A stretch of 64,000 nucleotides of DNA from JAODBQ01 sp047602055 (GCA_047602055.1 JASGIG010000001.1:1364001-1428000), one strand, 5' to 3'; shown: positions 52,333-61,351, counted from the first letter of the stretch. A program made the numbers and translations. The notes: generated from the sequence alone by a model not told the origin.

Positions 52333-52373
52333 TGTCGCGCCCCGACCGGAAAGATGCCGGTCGGGGCGCGACA
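52333..52373. repeat. Perfect 17-bp-arm inverted repeat between two divergent helicase genes
   Basis: TGTCGCGCCCCGACCGG (52333-52349) pairs exactly with 52357-52373 across a 7-nt loop. It is in the 177-bp divergent promoter region of the DEAD helicase and lhr. In that position it cannot serve as a normal terminator, so an operator or a REP-like element is more likely. Confidence 0.85.
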
Positions 52374-52454
52374 GGACGATCCACTCCGGGCGGGCAGCTC
52401 GGACGGGCGGGTAGCCGTGGCGACCGTGCAACACCCCCTGCGTAGCCTTCCCGC

Positions 52455-55400
52455 ATGGCCGATCATCCGGTGCTCCACGGGTTCTCGGTGGCGGTGCGCG
52501 AGTGGTTCGCCACGTCGTTCCCCACGCCGACGCCGCCGCAGGTGCAGGGCTGGCCGGCCATCCTCTCGGGCGGGCACACGTTGGTGTGCGCGCCCACCGG
52601 CAGCGGCAAGACGCTGACGGCGTTCCTCGCCTCCATCGACCGGCTGATGACCACGCCGCCGGCCGGCGGCAAGGAGCGCACCCGGGTGCTCTACGTCTCG
52701 CCGTTGCGGGCGCTGGCCTTCGACGTCGAGAAGAACCTGCGCGCCCCGCTGATGGGCATCGCCCTCGCCGCGGAACGCCTCGGCATCGAGCTGCACGAGC
52801 CGACCGTGGCGATGCGCACGGGCGACACCTCGGCGCGCGACCGGGCGGCGCTCGGCCGGCGGCCGGTGGACCTGCTGATCACGACGCCGGAGAGCCTGTA
52901 CCTGATGCTCACCAGCAACGTGCGCGACACGCTGGTCAACGTCGACACGGTGATCATCGACGAGATCCACGCGCTGGCCACCACCAAGCGCGGCGCCCAT
53001 CTGATGCTCTCGCTGGAGCGGCTGGAGGAGATCACGAAGCGGCCGCCGCAGCGCATCGGGCTGTCGGCCACGCAGCGCCCGCTGGAGGAGATCGCCCACT
53101 TCCTCGGGGGCCACGACGACGCCGGCGCGCTGCGCCCGGTCACCATCGTCGATGCCGGCGTGCGCAAGCCGCTGGAGGTCGAGGTCGTCGTCCCGGTCGA
53201 GGACATGGGCGACCTGCAGGCCGCGCCCACGGCACCGACGATCCCCGGCGTGGCCGGCGAGCCCGGTCGCGGGTCGATCTGGCCGAGCATCTACCCGCGC
53301 ATCCTCCAGCAGGTGCTCGCCCACCGGAGCACGATCATCTTCTGCAACGGCCGCCGCCAGGCCGAGCGCCTCGCCGCCCGCCTCAACGAGCTGTACGACG
53401 ACCAGTGCGCGTCGCCGGACCCCGCCACCGATCGGGTCGGCACCGCGGCGAGGGAAGCGCCAGCGACGAGCCGCCCGGAGGGAGCGGCCGAAGCGAGCGC
53501 AGCGAGCGGCGGCCAGTCCCGACCATCGGAGTTGGCGAGGGAAGCGCCAGCGACGAGCCGCACGGAGGGAGCGGCCGAAGCGAGCGCAGCGAGCGGCGGC
53601 CAGTCCCGACCATCGGGCACGGATCTGGTCAGGGCGCATCACGGGTCGCTGGCGCGCGAGCAGCGGATCGTCGTCGAGGACCAGCTCAAGCGCGGGCAGC
53701 TGCGCGGCATCGTCGCCACGTCGTCGCTGGAGCTGGGCATCGACATGGGTGCGGTGGACTTGGTGATCCAGGTCGAGTCGCCGGGCGCCGTGTCGCGCGG
53801 CCTGCAGCGCATCGGCCGAGCCGGGCACTCCGTGGGCGAGCCGTCGCGCGGTTCGATCTACCCGAAGCACCGCGGCGATCTGCTCGAGGCTGCCGTCGTC
53901 ACCCGGCGGATGGTCGACGGGCTGATCGAGTCGTCGCGGTTCCTGCGCAACCCGCTCGACGTGCTCGCCCAGCAGATCGTCGCCCACGCGTCGATGACCC
54001 CCGACGTCCCCGTCGCGTCCGTGGCGGCGCTCGTGCGTCGCTGCGCGTGCTTCCACGAGCTGAGCGAGGACCAGCTGAACAACACGCTCGACCTGCTCGC
54101 CGGCCGCTACCCGAGCGAGGAGTTCAGCGAGCTGCGCCCCCGGATCGTGTGGGACCGGGTGGCCGGAACGCTGCGCGCCCGCGAGGGGTCCAAGCGCCTG
54201 GCCGTCACCAGCGGCGGCACGATCCCCGACCGCGGCCTGTTCGGCGTCTTCCTGCCGGACGGCACACGGGTCGGCGAGCTCGACGAGGAGATGGTCTACG
54301 AGAGCCGGCCGGGCGAGACGTTCCTGCTCGGGGCGAGCACGTGGCGGATCGAGGACATCACGTTCGAGCGCGTCGTCGTCACCCCGGCGCCGGGCGAGCC
54401 GGGGAAGATGCCGTTCTGGAAGGGTGACCGGCCGGGCCGCCCGCTGGAGCTCGGCCGGGCGCTCGGCGCGTTTCAGCGCGAGATCCGGGCGATGCCGCGC
54501 GACGCCGCCGTCGAGCGGCTGACGGATCACCACTCGCTCGACGCGCTGGCGGCGAACAACGTCCTGCTGTACCTCGACGAGCAGGCCCAGGCCACCGGCG
54601 TCGTCCCCGACGACCGCACCGTGGTCATCGAGCGCTTCCGCGACGAGATCGGCGACTGGCGGGTGTGCATCCTCAGCCCGTTCGGCACGCCGGTGCACGC
54701 CCCGTGGGCGATGGCCGTCGAGCGCCGGCTGATGGAGCGCTTCGACCTGCCGGTCGAGTCGATGTGGGGTGAGGACGGCATCGTCCTGCGCCTGCCGGAG
54801 GCTGCCGACGAGCTGCCCGTCGACGCGCTGGTGATCGACCCGGACGAGATCGACGAGCTGGTGGTCGGCGCGCTGCCGCAGACGTCGCTGTTCTCGGCGC
54901 GCTTCCGGGAGTGCGCGGCGCGCGCCCTGCTGCTGCCGCGCCGCCGGCCGGACCGGCGCACCCCGCTGTGGCAGCAGCGCCAGCGCGCCGCGGACCTGCT
55001 GGCGGTCGCCGCGAAGTACCCGACGTTCCCGATCCTGCTGGAGACCAGCCGGGAGTGCCTGCAGGACGTGTTCGACCTGCCGGCGCTGCGCGAGGTGCTC
55101 GGCCAGCTGCGCAGCCGGGCGGTGAAGGTCGTCACCGTCGACACGCCGAAGGCGTCCCCGTTCGCCCAGAGCCTGCTGTTCAACTGGATCGCCAACTACA
55201 TGTACGAGGGCGACGCCCCGCTGGCCGAGCGGCGGGCCGCGGCGCTGGCGCTCGACCGGGACCTGCTGCGCGACCTGCTCGGTGCCGAGGAGCTGCGCGA
55301 GCTGCTCGACCCGGCCGTGCTCGCCGACGTCGAGTTGGAGCTGCAGTGCCTCAGCGACGGCCGCCGGGCGCGCTCGGCCGACGAGCTGCACGACGTGCTC

Positions 55401-57683
55401 CGCAAGGTCGGCGACCTCACCGACCACGAGGCCGACGTCCGCTGCGAGAGCGCCCTGCCGGCCGGCAGCGCTCGGCGGTTCGGCGGTGGGAGCGGGGGTG
55501 TCGACGGCGGTGATGCTGCCGGCGTGCGCGGCGGGGGTGACGTGCCGGTCGGCAGCGTTCGGCGGTTCGACGACTCCGACGGCTCCGACGGCTCCGACGG
55601 CGACGCGCGTGGCGACCACGCCGCCGGGTTCGGCTGGCGTGCCGGTGGCTCGGAGGCCGTCGTGCGTGACGGCGGCGGCGGCGAGGTCGGTCGGCGCGCC
55701 GGTGGCGCCGGGGACGGCGCGCCAGGTGAGGCTCCTGGCGCGGGCGGCTCGGAGTCCGGCAGGCGCGGAGGCGGTGCCGGCGATCGGGCGAGCGTCGGCG
55801 CCGAGGGTGGTGCGGCGGCGTGGCTCGTCGAGCTGGTGCGCACCCGGCGCGCCGTCCAGCTCGTCGTCGCCGGTGAGTCGCGCACGATCGCTGCCGAGGA
55901 CGCGGCCCGCTACCGCGACGCCCTCGGCTGCTCGCTGCCGCTCGGCCTGCCGCAGGCGTTCACCGACCCGGTGCCGCATCCGCTGGAGTCGCTGGTCGCC
56001 CGCTTCGCCCGGACGCACAGCCCGTTTCTCGCCGACGAGTGCGCCCGCCGGCTCGGTGTCCCCGCCGAGCGCGTCGCCGGGGCGCTCGCCGCGCTGGAGG
56101 ACGACGGGCGAGTCGTGCGCGGTGAGTTCCGCCCGCAGGGCAGCGGCCGGGAGTGGTGCGACGTCGACGTCCTGCGCCAGCTGCGCCGCCGCTCGCTCGC
56201 CGCGTTGCGCCGCGAGGTCGAGCCGGTCGACCAGGAGGCCTACGCCCGGTTCGTCCAGGCGTGGCACGGCATCCCGGGCGAGCGGCGGGGGATGGAGGCG
56301 CTGGTCGAGACGCTCGGCCAGCTGCAGGGCGCGGCGCTCGTCGCCTCCACGCTGGAGCCCGAGGTGCTCGCCGCCCGCCTGCCCGGGTACCGGCCGGTCG
56401 ACCTCGACGAGCTGTGCACCTCCGGCGAGGTGGTGTGGGTCGGCGCCGGCGGCCTCGGTGCCAACGACGGTCGGGTGCGGCTGTACTTCGCCGACCAGCT
56501 GCCGCTCCTCGCCCCTGCCGTCTGGCCAGCCGACCGTCCGGTCACCTCCGATCCAACACGCGGTGAGCGCCGCAGCGGAGCGGAGGTGGCGAGCACGGCA
56601 GGCGATGGGGGCAGCTCTGCTGCGACCGGAGCACCGGCTGGGCTGGTCGCTGATCCAACACGCGGTGAGCGCCGCAGCGGAGCGGAGGTGGCGAGCACGG
56701 CAGGCGATGGGAGCAGCTCTGCTGCGACCGGAGCACGAACGACAGATGGCCCGCTGCACGACGCGATCCGCGCCCAGCTCGAGCAGCGTGGCGCCAGCTT
56801 CTGGAACCAGCTGCGCGCCGCCGCCCCGGCGAGCACGGACCCCGAGCTGCTCGCCGCGCTGTGGGACCTGGTGTGGGCCGGTGAGGTCACCAACGACTCG
56901 CTCGCCCCGCTGCGCGCCCTGCTCGGGGCGAAGCGGACGGCACGCTCGAACACCGCCCACCTGCGCCAGCGGCCGCGCCCCGGCAGGCTGAACCGCATCG
57001 GCCCGCCGGCCGGCGCCGGGCGATGGAGCCTGGTCGAGCCGCTGCTGTTCCCCCGCCCGTCGTCCACCGAGTCGGCCCACGCCGCCGCCCTGCAGCTGCT
57101 GGAGCGCTACGGCGTCGTCACTCGCGAGGCGGTGCTCGCCGAGGGCACCGTCGGCGGCTTTGCCAGCGTGTACGGCGTGCTCAAGGTGCTGGAGGAGCGC
57201 GGCCAGGCCCGCCGCGGCTACTTCGTCGACGGCCTCGGCGCTGCCCAGTTCGCCGTCCCCGGCGCGGTCGACCGCCTGCGCGCCGTGCGCGAACGCCCCG
57301 ACGGCGAGTTGCACCCCGAGCTGGTGCCGGCACCGGTCGTGCTCGCCGCCACCGACCCGGCCCAGCCGTACGGCGCGGCGGTGCCGTGGCCGGCGTCGCC
57401 GGGCCGCCCGGCGCGCACCGCCGGCGCGCTCGTCGTCCTGCGCGCCGGTGTCCCGCTGGTGTGGTTCGACCGTCGCTCCGGCCACGTCGTCACGTTCCCG
57501 GAGGCGGCGAACGACCCCGGCTGGGCCGAGGCCCTGGCGACGCTGGTCAAGGACGGCCGGGCGCGCAGCGTCGAGGTCAAGAAGCTCAACGGTGAGACCG
57601 TCGTCCCCGGTGGTGAGCCGGCCACGGCGCTGCGCGCCGCCGGTTTCACCGAGTCCTACCGCGGCTTCGTCGTGCGCAGTTGA
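52455..57683 (+). CDS. lhr: Lhr-type ATP-dependent helicase, expanded by in-frame repeats
   Basis: 1742 residues; actinobacterial Lhr proteins are commonly about 1500. The helicase core has APTGSGKTLTAF (about 48), VIIDEIHALATTKRG (about 168), ELGIDMGAVDLVIQVESPG and QRIGRAGHS. The long C-terminal Lhr-specific region (PLWQQRQRA..., FARTHSPFLADECARR) is complete to SYRGFVVRS. It is a 3'-5' DNA-RNA helicase of the DNA damage response. Three additions explain the length: residues about 332-390 (E2 tandem repeat), about 999-1120 (Gly/Asp-rich low complexity), and about 1366-1428 (E1 tandem repeat). All keep the frame. ATG 52455. Confidence 0.92.
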   Translation: MADHPVLHGFSVAVREWFATSFPTPTPPQVQGWPAILSGGHTLVCAPTGSGKTLTAFLASIDRLMTTPPAGGKERTRVLYVSPLRALAFDVEKNLRAPLMGIALAAERLGIELHEPTVAMRTGDTSARDRAALGRRPVDLLITTPESLYLMLTSNVRDTLVNVDTVIIDEIHALATTKRGAHLMLSLERLEEITKRPPQRIGLSATQRPLEEIAHFLGGHDDAGALRPVTIVDAGVRKPLEVEVVVPVEDMGDLQAAPTAPTIPGVAGEPGRGSIWPSIYPRILQQVLAHRSTIIFCNGRRQAERLAARLNELYDDQCASPDPATDRVGTAAREAPATSRPEGAAEASAASGGQSRPSELAREAPATSRTEGAAEASAASGGQSRPSGTDLVRAHHGSLAREQRIVVEDQLKRGQLRGIVATSSLELGIDMGAVDLVIQVESPGAVSRGLQRIGRAGHSVGEPSRGSIYPKHRGDLLEAAVVTRRMVDGLIESSRFLRNPLDVLAQQIVAHASMTPDVPVASVAALVRRCACFHELSEDQLNNTLDLLAGRYPSEEFSELRPRIVWDRVAGTLRAREGSKRLAVTSGGTIPDRGLFGVFLPDGTRVGELDEEMVYESRPGETFLLGASTWRIEDITFERVVVTPAPGEPGKMPFWKGDRPGRPLELGRALGAFQREIRAMPRDAAVERLTDHHSLDALAANNVLLYLDEQAQATGVVPDDRTVVIERFRDEIGDWRVCILSPFGTPVHAPWAMAVERRLMERFDLPVESMWGEDGIVLRLPEAADELPVDALVIDPDEIDELVVGALPQTSLFSARFRECAARALLLPRRRPDRRTPLWQQRQRAADLLAVAAKYPTFPILLETSRECLQDVFDLPALREVLGQLRSRAVKVVTVDTPKASPFAQSLLFNWIANYMYEGDAPLAERRAAALALDRDLLRDLLGAEELRELLDPAVLADVELELQCLSDGRRARSADELHDVLRKVGDLTDHEADVRCESALPAGSARRFGGGSGGVDGGDAAGVRGGGDVPVGSVRRFDDSDGSDGSDGDARGDHAAGFGWRAGGSEAVVRDGGGGEVGRRAGGAGDGAPGEAPGAGGSESGRRGGGAGDRASVGAEGGAAAWLVELVRTRRAVQLVVAGESRTIAAEDAARYRDALGCSLPLGLPQAFTDPVPHPLESLVARFARTHSPFLADECARRLGVPAERVAGALAALEDDGRVVRGEFRPQGSGREWCDVDVLRQLRRRSLAALRREVEPVDQEAYARFVQAWHGIPGERRGMEALVETLGQLQGAALVASTLEPEVLAARLPGYRPVDLDELCTSGEVVWVGAGGLGANDGRVRLYFADQLPLLAPAVWPADRPVTSDPTRGERRSGAEVASTAGDGGSSAATGAPAGLVADPTRGERRSGAEVASTAGDGSSSAATGARTTDGPLHDAIRAQLEQRGASFWNQLRAAAPASTDPELLAALWDLVWAGEVTNDSLAPLRALLGAKRTARSNTAHLRQRPRPGRLNRIGPPAGAGRWSLVEPLLFPRPSSTESAHAAALQLLERYGVVTREAVLAEGTVGGFASVYGVLKVLEERGQARRGYFVDGLGAAQFAVPGAVDRLRAVRERPDGELHPELVPAPVVLAATDPAQPYGAAVPWPASPGRPARTAGALVVLRAGVPLVWFDRRSGHVVTFPEAANDPGWAEALATLVKDGRARSVEVKKLNGETVVPGGEPATALRAAGFTESYRGFVVRS
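53448..53621 (+). repeat. Repeat E2: 87-bp tandem unit inside lhr
   Basis: Two near-identical units (GCGAGGGAAGCGCCAGCGAC at 53448 and again at 53535) with period exactly 87 bp, 29 codons. They encode AREAPATSR..GAAEASAASGGQSRPS twice, inserted between LNELYDD and VRAHHGS, which are nearly adjacent in other Lhr proteins. It is placed at the surface of the second RecA domain. No intergenic copy was found in the window. Confidence 0.9.
56550..56740 (-). repeat. Repeat family E1: 102-bp tandem unit inside lhr
   Basis: Two units (GATCCAACACGCGGTGAGCG at 56550 and 56652), period 102 bp, 34 codons. The reverse strand matches the 8370 unit (GTGCTCCGGTCGCAGC...). In lhr orientation each encodes TRGERRSG..ASTAGDG.SSAATGA. 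The intergenic units have period 104, so this pair has lost two bases relative to them, restoring a multiple of three. Confidence 0.92.
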
Positions 57684-57775
57684 CGAGCTTGTCCGCGCCC
57701 CGGTCGCAGCCAAGCTGTCCCCTACGCCTGCCGTGTTCGCTGCTTCCGCTGCGCTTCGGCGCTCGCCGTCCTGCT
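57681..57775 (+). repeat. Repeat family E1 copy at the lhr stop codon
   Basis: From the TGA of lhr: CGAGCTTGTCCGCGCCCCGG, TCGCAGCCAAGCTGTCCCCT, ACGCCTGCCGTG and GCTGCGCTTCGGCGCTCGCC. It follows the E1 consensus in the same orientation as lhr. Downstream to 57942 are 165 bp with a possible 14-codon frame (57853-57897, MNPIRVTAPSLLVA) preceded by GGGGAGGG, whose meaning is unclear. Confidence 0.85.
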
Positions 57776-57942
57776 TCGCGGCGAGATCAACCTGGCGGCC
57801 GCAGTACGGTGGTGGGCGCCAGCCGTCGTCGGACGAAGAGGGGAGGGCCGTGATGAATCCGATTCGTGTGACTGCGCCCTCCCTCCTCGTCGCCTGACGG
57901 CTGTTGACGGCTCGGGGCGCCTCTCCTGAAGGAGCCCTGGAC

Positions 57943-58455
57943 ATGCCCAATCCACCTTCGATCCGCGAGTACGCCCCCGGCGACCTCCGTGCCGGCCGCG
58001 GCCTGTGGGCCGAGCTGACCCTGCATCACCGGCGGATCTACGACGACCCGACCATCGGCGGCGACGACCCTGGCGCCTACTTCGACGTCTACCTCGCCGC
58101 CTCGGACCGTGTCGCCTCCTGGGTCGCCGTTGTCGACGGCGAGGTCGTCGGTCTCACCGGCTTGCTCGACCACGGCGGCTCCGGCGAGATCGAACCGGTG
58201 GTGGTCACAGAGGCCCGGCGCGGGCAGGGGATCGGCCGGTTGCTCGTCGACCACGTCGTCGGCGTCGCCCGGGCCCGCGGGTACCGCTGGTTGGCGATCC
58301 GGCCGGTGGCCAGGAACCGAGCGGCGATCGACGCGTTCTACGCCGCTGGCTTCCGCACGCTGGGCGGCCACGTCGACCTCACCATGGACCTGGCGCCACG
58401 CGTGCACCGCTGGTTGCCGGGCGGCCGGCTCCACGATCTCGAGGTCGAGTACTGA
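57943..58455 (+). CDS. GNAT-family N-acetyltransferase
   Basis: 170 residues. Motif A reads VVTEARRGQGIGRLLVDHVV (acetyl-CoA pyrophosphate loop), followed by RGYRWLAIRPVARNRAAIDAFYAAGF (motif B). It transfers an acetyl group to an amine; the acceptor is unknown. The ATG at 57943 has GAAGGAG at a good distance; an upstream TTG frame start at 57904 is less likely. It stands alone between the E1 repeat and a degraded region. Confidence 0.88.
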   Translation: MPNPPSIREYAPGDLRAGRGLWAELTLHHRRIYDDPTIGGDDPGAYFDVYLAASDRVASWVAVVDGEVVGLTGLLDHGGSGEIEPVVVTEARRGQGIGRLLVDHVVGVARARGYRWLAIRPVARNRAAIDAFYAAGFRTLGGHVDLTMDLAPRVHRWLPGGRLHDLEVEY

Positions 58456-58630
58456 GAGACCCCTCGTCGGGGGTGTCGCCGTGCACGCCGGGACCCTCGT
58501 CCAGCGCGTTGCGGGCGATCTCGACCATGTGGTCGTACCCGTCGCGCACCTCGTCGGGCGCGACGTCGCGCAGCGTCTCGTACAGCCGCAGCGCCAACTC
58601 GGGCTGCGTGTTCGAGGAACGCGACGCCGT
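58379..58630 (-). pseudogene. Gene remnant on the minus strand
   Basis: One minus-strand frame reads SNTQPELALRLYETLRDVAP, then DEVRDGYDHMVEIARNALDE, which has the amphipathic pattern of a real helical protein. Its upstream part continues only in other frames and there is no convincing start. It overlaps the end of the GNAT gene. No family was recognised; a decayed end of an unknown gene is the best description. Confidence 0.35.
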
Positions 58631-58654
58631 CGCGCGGTGACGGCGTGCAGCGGG

Positions 58655-59333
58655 TCACGGGTCCGGCCGCCGTGGATCGAGTGGATCAGCCGGGAGTACG
58701 ACGCCTGCTCTGTCGCGCCGCGCGTCCAGGCACGACAGGTGTCGCCCGCCGTGTCGTGCTCCCACCGGCAGCGCCCGATCGGCCGCGTCGCCGACCGTGG
58801 GCAGCCATCCGTGTGTCGCCACGCAATCGGCGAACGCCAGCGGGTCGGCCGCCGCGGGGGGCGCCGGGTCGTCGCTCGCCAGGATCGTGCTGCGCAGCGT
58901 GGTCAGGTAGGTCACCCGGCAGGCCGTCCACGCCACGGTGGCGGCGTCCGCGGGGAACCGCCGAGCCGGACCCGGCGCACCGACGTCGCACCGGCGCGCG
59001 GCAGGCGTCGTTCGTCGCGTGGTGGTCGGCCAGCTGTGCCTCGTCGGTGAACATCCCGACTCGGGGCAGCCATCCGTGCGTGGCCATGCAGTCGGTGAAC
59101 TCCGGCGGATCGGTGAGGTCGGGCAGCGTCGGGTCGCTGCTGGCCGTGATGGTGGCGCGCCACGCGTCGAGGTGCGTCTCCCTGCATGCCCTCCACGCTG
59201 CGGTCGCGGTGTCGACGGGAAACGACCGGCCCGCGTCGGGCGGCCCGGTCGCAGGGTCCGCCGCGTCGATGCCGTGGGCCTGGCCGCAGGCGTACGCCGC
59301 CCTGAACGGTGCCCCACCGGCTGTCGTCGTCAC
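58655..59333 (-). pseudogene. Hypothetical two-repeat protein gene with a 1-nt frameshift
   Basis: The first frame (from GTG 59333) reads RSFPVDTATAAWRACRETHL, DAWRATITASSDPT and FTDCMATHGWLP. After about 58985 another frame reads RRFPADAATVAWTACRVTYL, TTLRSTILASDDPA and FADCVATHGWLP. The two parts are clearly tandem copies of one 85-residue domain with paired Cys, so the frame was once continuous. The span has one base too many, as in the acyl-CoA synthetase and lnt genes. No family is recognised. A secretion signal may lie upstream (MVRASFALVARAG at about 59390) but in another frame. Confidence 0.6.
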
Positions 59334-59462
59334 GGCACCCGAGACGTCGCTCGCGCCGGTGCCCCCGCGCGAGCCACGAGTGCGAACGACGCCCGCACCA
59401 TCGCATCCCCTCCCCAGGACTCCGATCAGCGCGACGATCGGCCGCGGCGCGATGGGCGCCGT

Positions 59463-60047
59463 TCAGCCCGAGTGGACGGCGCGCAGGCCGGCCCAGGCGA
59501 GGTCGGCGACCTGCTTGCCGACGACCTCGGGGTCGAGCTCGCCGCCCAGCTCCACCAGGTAGCGGCTGACGCCCTCGGCCATGCCGACGAGCCCCTGGGC
59601 GAGCACCCGGCGGTGCACCTGGTCGATGTCGACGGCGATCAGCGGGCTGATCGCCTTGGCCGCCTCGGCGGAGATCCGCCGCACCGCCGCGGTCGCCTCC
59701 TCGTCGCGGCTGGCACCGGAGCCGTACATCAGCAGGAACGCGTCACGGTCGTCGGCCACGAAGCGGAAGTAGGCCTGGAAGCCGAGCTCGGTCATCTCCC
59801 GCCCGTTTGCCGCGCCGGCCGTCGCCTTGGTGATCGCCAGCAGCAGCCGCCGACCGACCTCGCCGATCAGCGCCAGGTACAGCTCCTGCTTGGAGTCGAA
59901 GTGCTGGTAGAGCACCGGCTTGGTGACCCCGGCGGCGTCGGCGACGTCGTTCATCGACGTCCCGTGGAACCCGTTGCGGGCGAACACCTGGACGGCGACG
60001 TCGAGGATCTGCTCGCGTCGGGCGGGGGCGGGAAGTCGGGGAGCCAT
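59463..60047 (-). CDS. TetR/AcrR-family transcriptional regulator
   Basis: 194 residues. The DNA-binding domain reads ILDVAVQVFARNGFHGTSMNDVADAAGVTKPVLYQHFDSKQELYLALI. The ligand domain spans about 75-190. ATG 60047 lies only 3 bp from a near-perfect palindrome, so the protein probably represses its own promoter and the transcript may be nearly leaderless. It is isolated between decayed DNA and a small membrane protein; its other targets are unknown. Confidence 0.9.
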   Translation of the reverse strand: MAPRLPAPARREQILDVAVQVFARNGFHGTSMNDVADAAGVTKPVLYQHFDSKQELYLALIGEVGRRLLLAITKATAGAANGREMTELGFQAYFRFVADDRDAFLLMYGSGASRDEEATAAVRRISAEAAKAISPLIAVDIDQVHRRVLAQGLVGMAEGVSRYLVELGGELDPEVVGKQVADLAWAGLRAVHSG

Positions 60048-60050
60048 ACG

Positions 60051-60100
60051 GGTTACCCAACGGTAACCGAACGGGTCAGGACTTGCCGCAAGTCCTGACC
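60051..60100. promoter_or_regulatory. TetR autoregulatory operator and adjacent hairpin
   Basis: GGTTACC (60051-60057) and GGTAACC (60062-60068) form a palindrome with a 4-nt centre, 4 bp from the regulator's start codon. Next to it GGTCAGGACTTG (60074-60085) pairs exactly with 60089-60100 around a 3-nt loop. The first is a good TetR operator candidate. The second could be a second operator or a terminator for the gene at 60176. Confidence 0.6.
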
Positions 60101-60175
60101 GGCCCGGCGACCTTCGGTGAGCGGGACGGCGCCGCTGGGGCGCAGCCCCCGGCGATGCGCGCGATCACAGCCCGA

Positions 60176-60475
60176 TCACAGTCCGCGCTCGCGGTCCTCG
60201 CGCTCGGCTGCCTTGACCGCGTAGCCGAGCACGATCGACGGCGCCAGCAGGGCGAAGCCGATCAGCAGGGCAACGACGACGATCGTCGCCACGGTGCTCG
60301 AGAACCCGACGGCGAAGCCGATGACGAACACGGCGACGGCGAGGGCGACGAACAGATACCCGACCCGGTTGGCGAGCAGCGTCCACTTGGCGAACTGGGC
60401 ACGCCGGGCCCGCACCGGATCGTCTGCGGGCGAGGGCGTGGAGGGCGAGGGTGGCGTGGTCGGGGTTCCGGTCAC
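60176..60475 (-). CDS. Small membrane protein with two transmembrane helices
   Basis: 99 residues from GTG 60475 (GTG 60478 also possible). A Pro/Thr/Ser-rich start is followed by WTLLANRVGYLFVALAVAVFVIGFAVG and a second helix, TIVVVALLIGFALLAPSIVLGYAV, then an acidic/basic tail (REDRERGL). It resembles small uncharacterised actinobacterial membrane proteins. No function is predicted. It faces the TetR gene tandemly on the same strand. Confidence 0.65.
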   Translation of the reverse strand: MTGTPTTPPSPSTPSPADDPVRARRAQFAKWTLLANRVGYLFVALAVAVFVIGFAVGFSSTVATIVVVALLIGFALLAPSIVLGYAVKAAEREDRERGL

Positions 60476-60545
60476 CACCAGAACCCTACGGGCTCGTTCC
60501 GGCGGTGACCCGAACGCGCCCGACGACCAATGGTGTTCGTCCCGC

Positions 60546-60584
60546 GATGAGTGATGCGCCGGACAGTTCGGCTCATCACTCATC
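60546..60584. repeat. Perfect inverted repeat upstream of ccmA
   Basis: GATGAGTGATG (60546-60556) pairs exactly with CATCACTCATC (60574-60584), with GCCG/CGGC extending the stem inside. It lies in the divergent region between the small membrane protein and ccmA, directly followed by a heptamer repeat. Confidence 0.8.
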
Positions 60585-60585
60585 A

Positions 60586-60627
60586 CGGCGGTCGGCGGTC
60601 GGCGGTCGGCGGTCGGCGGTCGGCGGA
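60586..60627. repeat. Heptamer tandem repeat (CGGCGGT)5 plus one variant unit
   Basis: Five exact CGGCGGT units at 60586-60620 and a sixth ending in A (60621-60627). It is 65 bp upstream of ccmA, within the probable promoter region. Slippage would change promoter spacing in 7-bp steps. Confidence 0.9.
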
Positions 60628-60691
60628 CGCGTGGATCGGCGATGGCGGACGGGCTCGCCGCCCACGCCAGCGGCTAGCGTCATCCGTCGGC

Positions 60692-61342
60692 ATGGCAGCG
60701 GTGGTCGAGCTCGTCGATGCGGTCGCCGTCCTCGGCCGGTTCCCGGCGCTCGCAGGTGCCACGCTGACCGTCGAGCGCGGTGAGATCGTCCTGCTCCGTG
60801 GCCCGAACGGCGCCGGCAAGACTACGATGCTGCGGGTCTGCGCCGGCCTCCTGCCCCTGGCCCGCGGCACCGGCCGGGTGCTCGGCTACGACCTGGCCTC
60901 CGACCGCCGTGAGGTGCGCGCCCGGGTCGGCCTGCTCGGCCACGCCAACGGCCTGTACGCCGATCTCACCGTGCGTGAGAACGTCCACTTCTGGGGCGCG
61001 ACCGTCGGCGCCACCGCCGAGGAGATCGATGCGTCGATGCGTCGCCTCGACCTCGACGGTCGCCTCGCCGGCGTCAAGGTCAGCCGCCTGTCAGCCGGGC
61101 AGAAGCGGCGCACCGCGCTGGCCTGCCTCGTCGCCCGCCGCGCCGAGCTGTGGCTGCTCGACGAGCCGCACGCCGGCCTCGACGCCGCCGGCCGCGACGA
61201 GCTGGACGCCACGCTGCGTGCCGCCGTCGGCGCCGGGGCGACCGTCATGGTCGCCAGCCACGAGCTGGAGCGCGCCGGCAGCCTGGCCACCCGGGTGGTC
61301 GACATCGCCGGCGGCCTCGCCACCCAGGCGACCCCGTCGTGA
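60692..61342 (+). CDS. ccmA: Cytochrome c maturation ABC transporter ATPase CcmA
   Basis: 216 residues. Walker A is LLRGPNGAGKTTMLRVCAGLL, the signature is VSRLSAGQKRRTALA, and Walker B is LWLLDEPHAGLD, with the switch His in VASHELE. The Ala-Gly-Gln-Lys-Arg signature is CcmA-like. With CcmB and CcmC it forms the complex that releases holo-CcmE haem chaperone. The ATG at 60692 is the first gene of a ccm System I operon. The following 169 bp hold palindromes before ccmB. Confidence 0.9.
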   Translation: MAAVVELVDAVAVLGRFPALAGATLTVERGEIVLLRGPNGAGKTTMLRVCAGLLPLARGTGRVLGYDLASDRREVRARVGLLGHANGLYADLTVRENVHFWGATVGATAEEIDASMRRLDLDGRLAGVKVSRLSAGQKRRTALACLVARRAELWLLDEPHAGLDAAGRDELDATLRAAVGAGATVMVASHELERAGSLATRVVDIAGGLATQATPS

Positions 61343-61351
61343 TCACCTCGC

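Noticed and set aside
57853..57897. Leader peptide (14 codons) before the GNAT gene
   Set aside because: It has a fair ribosome-binding site but no run of a single amino acid's codons and no clear terminator/antiterminator pair; not listed as a gene.
50502..57950. A 2482-codon open frame on the minus strand across lhr
   Set aside because: It is the real helicase gene (50502-52277) extended upstream by the stop-poor antisense of lhr, an effect of very high GC. Its residues there are low-complexity and match no family, while the plus-strand lhr has full motifs.
58456..58650. A complete small gene between GNAT and the two-repeat gene
   Set aside because: A helical-looking frame exists but has no start and changes frame upstream; reported only as a remnant.
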